Of a DNA stretch of 64,000 nucleotides, positions 35,380 to 45,600 are shown in pieces. The stretch is taken from positions 14,782,953 to 14,846,952 of the forward strand of contig NC_088324.1 in NCBI RefSeq assembly GCF_910592395.1, in the 5' to 3' direction. A model generated the notes under the pieces. The model worked only from the letters and a program-made list of their open reading frames with translations, was not told where the DNA came from and ran no database searches. The stretch comes from Lineus longissimus (lineage: Eukaryota; Nemertea; Pilidiophora; Heteronemertea; Lineidae). Numbering within the stretch: position 1 is the first letter of the stretch; each line of letters opens with the position of its first letter. Made by a program: the position numbers and the translations under genes.

Positions 35380-38300
35380 ATGGCATCGATCAAAAGGAGC
35401 AGGAGTCGTAGGAGGACACTCTCCACCTCTGAAGAAACGAGTGCAAAGAAAAGACAATCATTGTCATGTGAGGGTAGTAAAGATAAAGTTTCGCTGGCAC
35501 CCAAGTTGGAAGTGTCACTTAAACGGTGTGACAGCATCCGAAGGAGTAGCCCAAGGAGAGCTAAATTACTTATGGTTTCTACCGGGGACGAGGCAAATCC
35601 TAAAAATGAAGCAATACCGACAACAAAGACACATCATACTCCTTCACTGGATTTAAGCCAAGGGGGAAAAGACATGTATTCTGCTATTAAGCAAAGGAAA
35701 CGAACACCACCACAAAAAGAGCTGGTTTTAAGCGAAACAAGGGGACAGCCGAGAAAATCACTCAAAGAAACAGAGGATAAGCCTGTTAAGTCACCATCTG
35801 CTAAAAAAAGGGGACGAACAAGAAAATCAGTTGAAGAAACTGAGAGTGAGCCTGTTAAGTCACCATCAACTAAAAAGAGAGGACGACCAAGAAAATCAGT
35901 TGAAAAGACTGTAACTGTAAAATGCACAGCTCCACAACAGCAGTTGGTACCAAGTAAAACAGAAGCTGTCGGTGCTCCTTTTGTATCACCACCATTGACA
36001 AAAACAGGGGTGAGGCCAAGAAAATTAGACGAGGAACTTGCAACTATAGCATGCACAACATCACAAGAACAGTCAGTGGCGAGTGAATCTGAGGTCGAAA
36101 ATAAACCTATCAAAATGGCATCACCTAAAAAAAGAGGGAGGCCAAGAAAATCAGTGAAAGAATCTGACAGCGATCCTGTTAAGTCACCATCACCTAAAAA
36201 AAGAGGACGACCAAGAAAGTCTTTTGAAGTAGCAACTGTAGCCACTGATTCGAATTTTGTGTCAAAGTCAGCTGTGAAAGAGAAAAAGTCTGGAGAAATA
36301 TCACAAAAGCAAACTAAAAAAGAAGTGTCAGTTATCTGTGTTAGTTCTTCTGATGAGCTGACTTCCGAGTCGGAGGTGTTTCCTGCCTCTACACAGAGCT
36401 CGCAACGATCTGGAGAAACTTCTTCCCTTCCATCTCAGGGTGAAAGTCAAGCATCCATTGCATCAGAATCTCAAGAGGTGACGAGTGTGACTTTGGCGAC
36501 AGATTTGCAAGATGCATCCGAAAAGGTTGGAATGGAAGATGAGAGGTCTCTTGCAACCAACCGAAGGGAGACACTTATTGCAGTACCTGAGGAAAAGATT
36601 TTGGTATCACCAGGCGAACAGGTGTGTAAAAACTATTTAGTCTGAATATCAGGGCTGCGTTAATGGTTTTTGTTTTGCTCTGGCCAAAGATCATCTCTCA
36701 CCTTGGATCTACTGATGGAGGGTCAGCCTTTTACACTGAAAACAGCTGTAACTCTCAATTATGATTCCCTAACTGTGTGTGGTATAACAAGAACGACCAA
36801 TGATCATGAGTTTCCTCTCTGACATGATACGACTATAGATAACATAGCATACTTTATTTCCAGCTGATTTCTCCTCCTCTGCCCAAGTTATCCTCTTCTG
36901 AGTCACGCAAAAAGAAGTCAAGAAGGCGATCAAATTTTGTTGCTGGTAGAAAGAGTAAAGGCATGGTCAACTTGCCTTCATCAGGTAAAGAAACACCATA
37001 CCGTATTGTCATATAATGTTGGCCTTATTACTTGGAGCATTCCATCCGGATCTCCTGATGATCTTGTGCTACTGTCTCCATTTCTTTCAAAGACAGACCA
37101 AGCATCCCCCATTCTCCTCAGTAGGGTAAACGAAAAGCATTGGCACTGTGGAGTAACACCTCAGTGAGTCGGTTGTGCCAAGTACAATCAGTACAAAATG
37201 CTTTGACAATACCATTAAGAAGTATGTCGGGTATGGCAAAAAAAGTATCCATGTGACAGGTGACAGGTGACAGTGTTGACCGGCTGTCTTTGAATGAATC
37301 TGCTGAGTAGTAGCATGAAGCGATCTTCACCAAGAAGTTATGAGCCAAATAAATAAATAATAATTCCAAACCTTTTTCCATTCAGAACTTTGTCAAACAA
37401 TACCTAAAGAACTACCAGAAGAGGAAAGACTGGCAAGATTACAGCAGTTGCTTATCCGGGTAAATATTTTTTGCAAACTATGCGCTAGTTGTTTACTGAA
37501 AACCTGGGGCTGTTGCTTTCGCAAGGCGTACATCATAATCTTTTTGGGCTTCATCACTCCCCCTCCAGAATAATAGAATTTACACTTCTCCAAAACCTTT
37601 CAGCGGACCCTCCAGAAAATGGAAGCTGAGGCACCTGGTGATGACCCAGGATTTGCGCAGTTTAAATTTGAGGCTTTAGAGAAGACGGAAAAACTCACGC
37701 AGCAAATGAGGGAAGACGGAACATTCAAACAAGCGTGTACACCAAGGGATAGGTACAGTTTCATCTCTTGACTGACATTTTGAAATGAAATTTTAACAAT
37801 AAAAGCTCCAGTACTCATAAAGTTTGAAAATTTGTCTCGCTTATTCAGTTGTACTATAGTCGTAGTTCCACCTATCATAAAACCCCATGTTTTTTCAAGA
37901 CCCGTGTCTTCGCCGTGTGTCAAAAAACCCGCGGCGCACTTACACCTATCAGTTGTGTTAGATAATGGTTAATAGCCCCAGCGACAGGTGCGCTGTAGGT
38001 AGGGAGCTCGCCTGTGTTTCTTTCCCGTTGGAGGGGGCGCAATACCGAGGCAACTACACCGCGCCATCTGTCGCCGGATCTTAGAACTTGCAATTGCCGT
38101 GTCTATTCAGATTCCACCTATCAAAAAACCCGTGTTGAACACGGGTCTAAATTAGCCCCCGATTAGCCCCATCGAGCTCGATGGGGCTAATAGACACAGG
38201 GATTTGACACACGGGTCTATTTAGACACGGCAATTCATAGGTGTAAGCGCAAAAGACACGGGGATTTGATAGGTGGAAGTACGACTTATAACACAAGGTT

Positions 38301-39903
38301 TCAAGTGCCCTACACCCGTTCGAAAGTAGATGCGTCATCATCCTCGTATTTCCCTGTTGATTGTTTTCGATGTTTGCTCCTGGCTGTTTTGGCAGCATTA
38401 AGAACAGTTGGCTAGCCCTAAGGTCAGTCCATGTGTTTGGTTAGCCATGAACAGTTCTTAGTGGAATACTTAACCTAGCGTTATTTCTCCTCCAGGCTTT
38501 TACCGAACCCCATCAACATACAGAATGAGAAGCGTGTTGAGCTTTACAATACCGCTATCGTGAGGTAAAGTATCTTATGTCTGTAGAAATTGTTCTCCGA
38601 GAAACTCCAACTTGATACCAGGAGGCAGCGAGTTCTCATGCAGATTGCATCCTGTCGGGTGAACGAGAAGAAGGCGATGCAAAATGAAACATGGTTGCTT
38701 CAATAATGGACTATTTTTTCAGGTTGAACGCAGAGTGTGATTCGTGGAATGACTTGCGGCACAACAGGGAGGATCTGGCCAGGGAGGCAAAAGCGTAAGT
38801 GTTATCAGTCACTTACTGAGGGAACTATTTTCATTGTGACCTTTACAAATGTACTGATGATGTCCTTGACGAGGGTTTTGAACGTAATTTGAGGTCTACC
38901 CCAGTGGTCTTATCCCTGTTGGAGGGTGAAATTGCTTGGTATGTTGATGAAACTTGTTTGAACTTTGATCGCGCCTTCAATTCATGTACCTGTTCTCAAA
39001 GATCTTAATTTATTCATCATATTTGCAGGATGTTTGAAAAACGGGCGGATAGTATAGTTGCTACAGAGCACCCACCCACCCTTTCCCAAGCGGAGAAGAA
39101 GGTTCTGGAAAGCAAGCCAGATTATAAGAAGATTTTGAGTGATTCTGTGCTGAATTATGAATTTGCTGTGATGTTTGTGAGTAAAAGTCTTATTGTCGGT
39201 TAGCCCTGGGTCTTCCACTGGTCCAAGATTTGAAACCATCGAGAGAAAGAGACTTAATCTTCCTTACTTGACCCTCTACAGAGGAGACCTACAGCTCCAA
39301 ACAGTCAGTAAATTTCATCATCAAAGTAGGATTATTAACTGTTCAGGTCTGTGGAGGTCTATTTAAAAGTATCTATGCTTTAAGGAACTGTACACAGTGC
39401 CGCCTGTTCCCATATTTTCATATATTAACTGTTCAGCCAACATCGCGCTTGTACTGTGGTGAACATATCCTTACATCGGGATTGACCCAGAAAATGGAAG
39501 TCCGGTGAGTAAATTGAACTTATCTTTTCTATTTCTCCAGGTGGATAAGATTCAAAAGACTGCAAGTAACATGTCAAGATATCACAAGAAAGCCGAGGAA
39601 TGCATCCGGAAACAGTCAGAAAGTCTTAGTAAGTTGTTCTTTACCCTGTAGCACTGCGAGTACGTACAGTAGAACCTCCATATTACAATATCCTTCGGAC
39701 AGCACAGTGTGGAAGAGAGATTATACTTGATGACCAGTTTTGGGCCAAGTCCACATTTGAAGGAGCAACAACCTGACTCTGGAGACCATGTTATATCAAC
39801 TCCTTGGTATAAATAATTGTAGCTCATTGCTTTTTCAGGTGCTCAAGTCCTCAAAGATGTGCCTGATCCAAGGGACACGATATCTGCTCTTCTTGAAAAG
39901 TGA
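35380..39903 (+). CDS. DSN1: DSN1 kinetochore protein with N-terminal AT-hook array
   Basis: Nine exons: 35380-36621, 36864-36984, 37386-37459, 37604-37752, 38496-38564, 38723-38794, 39029-39176, 39541-39628, 39839-39903. They encode 675 residues. The start has a perfect GCCACCATGG context. Residues about 415-675 match DSN1 of the Mis12 complex, the kinetochore link between CENP-C and Ndc80/Knl1. Evidence is a basic RRRS site (Ser about 437, Aurora B-like), LPEEERLARLQQLL, a coiled-coil region with EDGTFKQ, and LESKPDYKKIL followed by a C-terminal coil. Residues 1-414 are unlike human DSN1: GRPRKS AT-hook cores at about 168, 253 and 276, degenerate ones at about 122, 145 and 210, each near KSPSxKKR. 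ATTAAA at 40254-40259 is the likely poly(A) signal. Confidence 0.87.
37859..38286. mobile_element. Inverted-repeat element in DSN1 intron 4
   Basis: The left end, GTCGTAGTTCCACCTATCA, is matched in reverse at the right end by TGATAGGTGGAAGTACGAC. Internal copies of TTCCACCTATCA followed by AAAACCC, and of GACACGG/CCGTGTC, recur in both orientations. A near-perfect palindrome around GAGCTC lies at about 38160-38190. About 428 bp, no coding capacity. It resembles a non-autonomous foldback transposon. Confidence 0.65.
39665..39775. mobile_element. Fragment of the AGTAGAACCTC foldback family
   Basis: Starts CAGTAGAACCTCCATATTA and shares CCTTCGGACAGCAC and CAGTTTTGGGCC with the copies in the AK5 introns. 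The right half is lost. It lies in a DSN1 intron. Confidence 0.45.
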
Positions 39904-40289
39904 ATCAGCAGTAAGATACATGGAAGGATATAGTGCTATTGGCTGGACATTCTGCATTGGTCTATCAAATTTACTATCAGATGTGAAGATATTAGCACAA
40001 AAGAATGCTGTGAAGTTGCGCAGAAGTAAATACATATAGCCCATGCATTACTGCAAGTCATTAGACTAACTGAGGTGTCGTGCCCAATCCGCTCTTCTTG
40101 TGTAGTGAACAGATTATAAATTGTGCCTGCAAGTTTGTACAGGATCAAGGACTTTGAATTACTTAGTTTTTGATGAAGACTTCTGTGTCTTGTTACTTGG
40201 AAGTTGGGCATGTTCGGGGAAGGTAGCAGCTGGAACAGGATTCTGCTACATCCATTAAATAACTTCAGGTGTAATCTCATTATAAATTC

Positions 40290-40295
40290 TTTATT
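40290..40295 (-). terminator. DPM2 poly(A) signal
   Basis: AATAAA on the minus strand, 79 bases past the DPM2 stop. It lies 30 bases from the DSN1 ATTAAA at 40254-40259 on the other strand, so the two 3' ends should overlap. Confidence 0.55.
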
Positions 40296-40373
40296 AATAT
40301 TATGGAATCCACAGAAAAGTTGACATGTTAATAATGGAATGAATATGGTATGAATTACATGCAGCTTGTTGAA

Positions 40374-40981
40374 TCAACTTGTCTTAGTCTTTTTCTTCAT
40401 CATCACCATGGTAATAAAAGCACCTGAAAAGAGTGAAATAGTCATGTTGAAAAGAGCAATATGTCACAGAGCTCATGAGACTGAATTTAGATGTTTTAGA
40501 CTTGTTGTTAAACTCCCACATACCTAATCCTGCTAGGACTGTGAATCCAGCCACCAATGGAATCCCTACTGCATAGATTCTTGGAAGGAAAAACTGGTGC
40601 ATCGGATGGTCATCCTCTACAAAAGGCTGAAATTTAAACAAACCTGTTAGTTAACCAGGGAAGTTCAACATAGGAGTGAAATCCTGTTGTCCTCTATACG
40701 TATCACTTGTCTTCTAGGTTGTGACACAGCCTCATGCTTCGTCAGATTGTGATCATCGGTAGCAAGGTTAGGATGGTTTTCACAGAGTCCACAGGATTGC
40801 AACATAATCAGGACACAACCTCTATCTTTTATGGTGTTAAACAATGCTATGAGACAGAACACAGGAACTTTACAGACAGTGTCCTTACCAAAATGACAAC
40901 CCACAATGTGTAATAGGTGAAAGCGAGACCAGCGATGCTCACCAAAGACACACCAACAGCTGTGTCCAATCCTGTAGACGG
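40374..40981 (-). CDS. DPM2: Dolichol-phosphate-mannose synthase regulatory subunit
   Basis: Three exons found: 40889-40981, 40524-40626, 40374-40423, together 81 residues, phases matching. DPM2 is a small ER protein with two membrane segments. It stabilises DPM1/DPM3 in making dolichol-phosphate-mannose and is also reported in the GPI-GlcNAc transferase complex. Matching blocks are TGLDTAVG, LAFTYYTLWVVIL, HQFFLPRIYAVGIPLVAG and a Lys-rich end (MMKKKTKTS). Human DPM2 has 84 residues, so only the first two to four residues, with the start codon in an upstream exon, are missing from this model. I could not place that exon in 41.0-41.9 kb. Confidence 0.92.
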
Positions 40982-41705
40982 CTGAAAAGAGGTGAAGAGG
41001 ATGAGACAATGGAACAGAAGATAAACGCCAGGCTGAGAGAATGCGACATGACATTGAGGTATGACAGCTGACCACTGTCACAATCCATGATCCTTGAAGC
41101 TTCAGTCATCGACATCCAATCCATGGCACAAACTGCTAGGACGCATATGCCCCTCACATCTTTGGAGTTCATTCCTTGGAGTTCATTTCAGCAGCATTTT
41201 TTATAGTGAAGCCAAACATATGCGATTGAAGGACAAGATCCCGCCACACCTCCCCTACAACACATCTCGAAACAGAAGATTATCTACCATGTTAATTATG
41301 TGTGCAGGACTGCGACACGATTCCAAGAAAATCGACTCGAACTTTATTCCAAATCCGCCATTGCTGACGTCATTGGCGCCAAAAACTATTTCCTTTGACC
41401 TCGTTGACCTCGCTTCTAAAGACATTATCAAAACGCCATTCGAACGTTAAAATCAGCTTCAAACATTATAAAAAATATCCCCGAGCTATATAAATACGAC
41501 ATATTGAGAAGAATCGGTACAAATATCGAAATATAAGATACTTTCGATCTATTTCGGCAAATTACCCTGACACCTGCGCGACCTAGTCACACACGGACTG
41601 ATATTTCAATATGGCGACGGCCTGAATGGTGTCAGAGGGATAACATCCCTCGCACTGCGTTCTTACCAGAAGTATGAATCGCAAAGAAATTCTTGCCCTA
41701 ACATG

Positions 41706-41768
41706 AAAGTCTCGATGGCTCAGCGGTTAGCAATGGCGGATTTCAAATAAGGTTCGAGTCGATTTTTT
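41706..41768 (+). mobile_element. tRNA-like SINE head fragment
   Basis: TGGCTCAGCGGTTAGC resembles a box A, and GGTTCGAGTCG about 30 bases on resembles a box B. It lies between DPM2 and EXD3. No body, tail or target duplication was recognised. Confidence 0.4.
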
Positions 41769-42420
41769 GGAATCGTGTCGAAGTTGCGCATGCAGGGCAA
41801 TGCACGGATGAGCGAGGGTTAACAATACCGACCCCCCTTATTCCTTTTCGTAGAAGTATTTTCATTGGTTGATTCATGAGCCATGGAAAATGTCAACCAA
41901 TCAATAAGGTCCTTACACTTAACACGCCAACATGGCAGCCCCCATGAGAAAAATAAAAAACGAAAATCGTCTCGAATTTTAGCTCATTCCAGCTTGTGTT
42001 ATGATCATATTCTTCCATATTCTGGTGAGAGTTGGTCAAGAGATACTAGAGATTTTTTTGGGGAAGAATCGGTCAAAGACAGAAAGAGGTAATTGCAAAC
42101 AAACCAAGGAAACATTTTGGGAACCAAAAAACTGGCTTCTTTTTTACCTCAATCAATATTGGCCCAGGCCAAGGCCAAGGGATTTTGATCTCGTCCTTGA
42201 TCTCTTTAAGTCTTGCTCAAGTGCACGAAAGATTGACCCTGACGTAGCCTACTTCGTTCCCATACTGACATATGGGACCGAATTCATTCCCTTAGTCTAG
42301 TGACGTATGGGAAAGTGAAAGTAAAAAGTGGTTCTTGGACTTGGTAGCCTTTTTCCCATTCGGGCCATTGAACTTAGAAGAAGTACTGTCTGTATAACCT
42401 AATTGATTACTGTGTTGCAG

Positions 42421-42487
42421 TTGGAAAGAGTCGAACCCATGACCTCTTGATTATGAGCCTGGTGCTCTTACTACTCTATCTATCCCA
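42421..42487 (-). mobile_element. tRNA-Met-like SINE head fragment
   Basis: Read on the minus strand it has an A-box-like AGAGTAGTAAGAGC, an anticodon arm with CTCATAA (CAT), and box B GGGTTCGACTC. It shares ACCAGGCTCATAATCAA with 22705-22765. It lies just before the EXD3 coding exon. Confidence 0.5.
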
Positions 42488-42616
42488 CTCAAGTTCCTAT
42501 ATTTCATGTTGTGAATGTATATGTGATATTTATCTTCAGTTGTTCTCCAAATTCTTTCTGCAGGATCATTGGAACTGGCAGTGCCCCCTAGTAAAACCAC
42601 TGTTGAAGTCATCAAA

Positions 42617-45600
42617 ATGGCTGACTATGATAGTTACGACAGTGATGAATTCGAGGTTAGTGGAGCTGTATCGTTTTCCACTCAAAGTTACAACCATCCA
42701 TCCACAAGTGACTATTTTGGTGGAACTGCAAAGAATTCTAAGAATGAGCCCAAGGTGAATCCTTTTAGTGGACAGGGCATTGGACGCGGAACACCTTGGG
42801 GAATGAATGTCAATGTAGGAGTGACAAAACCAGCATCTGATCGAGGACGAGGTTTTAAAACACAGTATGTTGGCCGAGGGCATCGTGGAACAGACAACAA
42901 TGATTTCAATCTAAGTGCATATGGTGGGCATCATGCTCAAAGATATGATCATGGTGGTGCTTCTACTAGCACTTGCAGAGGACGTGGGCAGTATTCTGGA
43001 AGGGGCCATGACAATGTTTATAGAAACCAGGGACAGTCGTCAGCTCAAAATGACAGGGGTGGTGCCAGTCGAGGTCGTGGCGTCAGAGGACGAACAGACA
43101 TAGAGAAACTCGGTGGTGAGAAGTCACCAGAACAATGGATAAGTGAAATTAAATGGGCCGCTGCTCAAAAAGAGAAAAGTGGATTGTCGTCATTGTTGCG
43201 TGAATGTTTCAGCTCCACTTCGATTCCATACATGTTTGTTCTCTATTTAATTGAAGCATGCCCAGATTATGGAAATCCAAAAACAACATCACTGTGTTTT
43301 CTAATTCTGAAAGAATTCGCCGACTGGATCAACACGAATGAAAATAAAGCCAAGTATTACAAACTATTGAATGAGAACATTCGTCTTGAGGCTTTCGAAA
43401 TGGGAAGCCATGGGAACATGCTGTTGTTTGATAACACTGTCAAGGCATATTCACTTTGCCATAATGGGAACACGTACTTCCTGCCGTTCATCAAGTCCAT
43501 GCTGCTCTACCATAGGTACAAGGAGGTGAGTTTCACTGGCAATATAAAGTACATGAAGAATTTGTTTGATTTTGCCCGACGTTTTGAAGTAACTGGGTAA
43601 TTTGTAAGTTTTTGCAGACTCTTTATTGGTGTCAACTTTTTCTATCCTGAGCTGGAGCTCGATTGAAAGCATAAGTTGATGGACAGTTGTCAAGTTCTTC
43701 TCAGTGTACATTTGCCTAATTACTCTTAACTTGTTCTATAATTGCTCTCTTCAGGCATCCAGTTGTGTCAGCAGGCTTGATCTCCATGATCACTTTGAGA
43801 CCAAGGATGTGAGTACATTTACAAAGCATGGCGTCATGTGGGGGCTTTGTTCAATTATCAAAAGCTCCCATTCTGCAACCTGCAGGTACGCTCTGAAAGC
43901 ATTTTCTCACCTGAACAGGTTTGAGCTGGATTGCAGTCAGTAAAAATAGTATACTGGACTTGTTCCATTCAGATTAAAATTTGATCTTTAATGGTCAGGT
44001 TTCAATATCTGTCCTCTTTGCAGATCATCCTTCCCTTGTTGTTCCAAGACAAAGTTAACATCCTTGAGAACTATGTGTTCAGAAAGAAGAAGGAACAAGA
44101 ACGACTCGTCCAACTGCTTGACATGTTATGTGAGAAGGGATTCTCAATTGTTGAATTCTCCAGGTAAGTGGAGTGGAGGACAGATATGTCTGAACTGCTC
44201 TGTTTACATGCAATGATGGACCTTAGAATGTTGATAACATTCAATGTAGGAACAACTTCTCTCTGGATGGTATGTTTGCCTGCTGTGTAATTGTTGATTG
44301 GTGGTTCATTGTACAGGTTGCAGAGAACTTCAATTTCAACAGACAGAACCATTCCATTTGTGTGGGTTCCTCAGTTCTTTAAATTTTTTCAGGCAGTTCG
44401 ACATCCCAGACATCCGATTGGATAAACTCAAGTACAAAACCCTGAGTAAGCTGGCTGTGAGGTTGTTAAAGCTCTACAAGATCAAGGCTGAGACATGCCC
44501 AAATATCAATAACGCCAAAGCCATGGGAGGAATACGGTAGGTTCATTTGCAGACGAGAATAAAATGTGTGTACTGTCAGATCAAAGTTGAGAACTTGCAA
44601 CCAATCATATATATTTTCGATCATTACAGATTCATCATGTACAAAAAATACACTGAGAAAACCATCAGCGACGAGGTGTGGGAAGAACTGGTAGAGTCCT
44701 CTATCGGTGATAACGTGACCCTACAGGAGCAGTTCGTGGACGGATTGGTTGACTACCTGGACATGGAGGAAGCAGCGAAATGGGCAATCAAGTACAAGCT
44801 ACCTGACGATAAAGTTCCTGACCAGATCAGGCAGGCTATGGCAAATTATACAGAACCAGGGTAGGTTGTACAGGAATTCAGACTTTAGGTCTGTGCACAG
44901 TTTCAGCATCTTTGCCTGAGACTTCTCACTTTGATGGATTATCAGGTATTTGTCATATGTTTAGTTTGTTTATTTGACAGTTCAGCAGTTGTTGGTAAGT
45001 GTAGTGTGTAAGGAAAATCATGAAATCTTTATCAACTTCAGCCTCCAAGCGTCATTACCAGCACCTGATGGAGATGAAGATTGGGATGCGGAATGCATCA
45101 GTGAAGATGCTGTGAAAGCCAGCTACTATCATACACTTGAATTCCCCAGAGAGAAAATCCAGTGGATCGATGACAAACCCGGTTTTGAAAGATGTCTTGA
45201 TAAGATAACGGTGACTGGTGTGACAGTCGGGATTGATTCTGAATGGCGGCCAACTTTTGGTCAGATGGAGACCAGGGTATCGTTGATTCAACTGGCAACG
45301 GAGGAGGAGATATTTTTGCTTGATGCCGTGCGGCTGTACAAGTGTCTAACAGACGAAGATTGGCAGAAATGGGCTGATAGATTCTTCTGCAATGCTCATG
45401 TGATTAAATTAGGTAAATGGGATCATCTATTTGTAATTTTTGTTTTTGCTTGCAGGCAGCATCTGATCTGAACCTCAAAACCAACCAAGAGAGAAAGGTT
45501 AAGTTATTCTTGAGGACCAGTGATTGTGATTTATAGTCGGACTAGCCATTCGTTATCGAAAAACTTTCTGAAGTTTGGAATCTTATATTTTCAGGTTATG

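Noticed and set aside
14481-40981. PIGK and DPM2 as a GPI-synthesis gene cluster
   Set aside because: They are 23 kb apart with unrelated genes between, on the same strand but separate promoters. Coincidence is the simpler reading.
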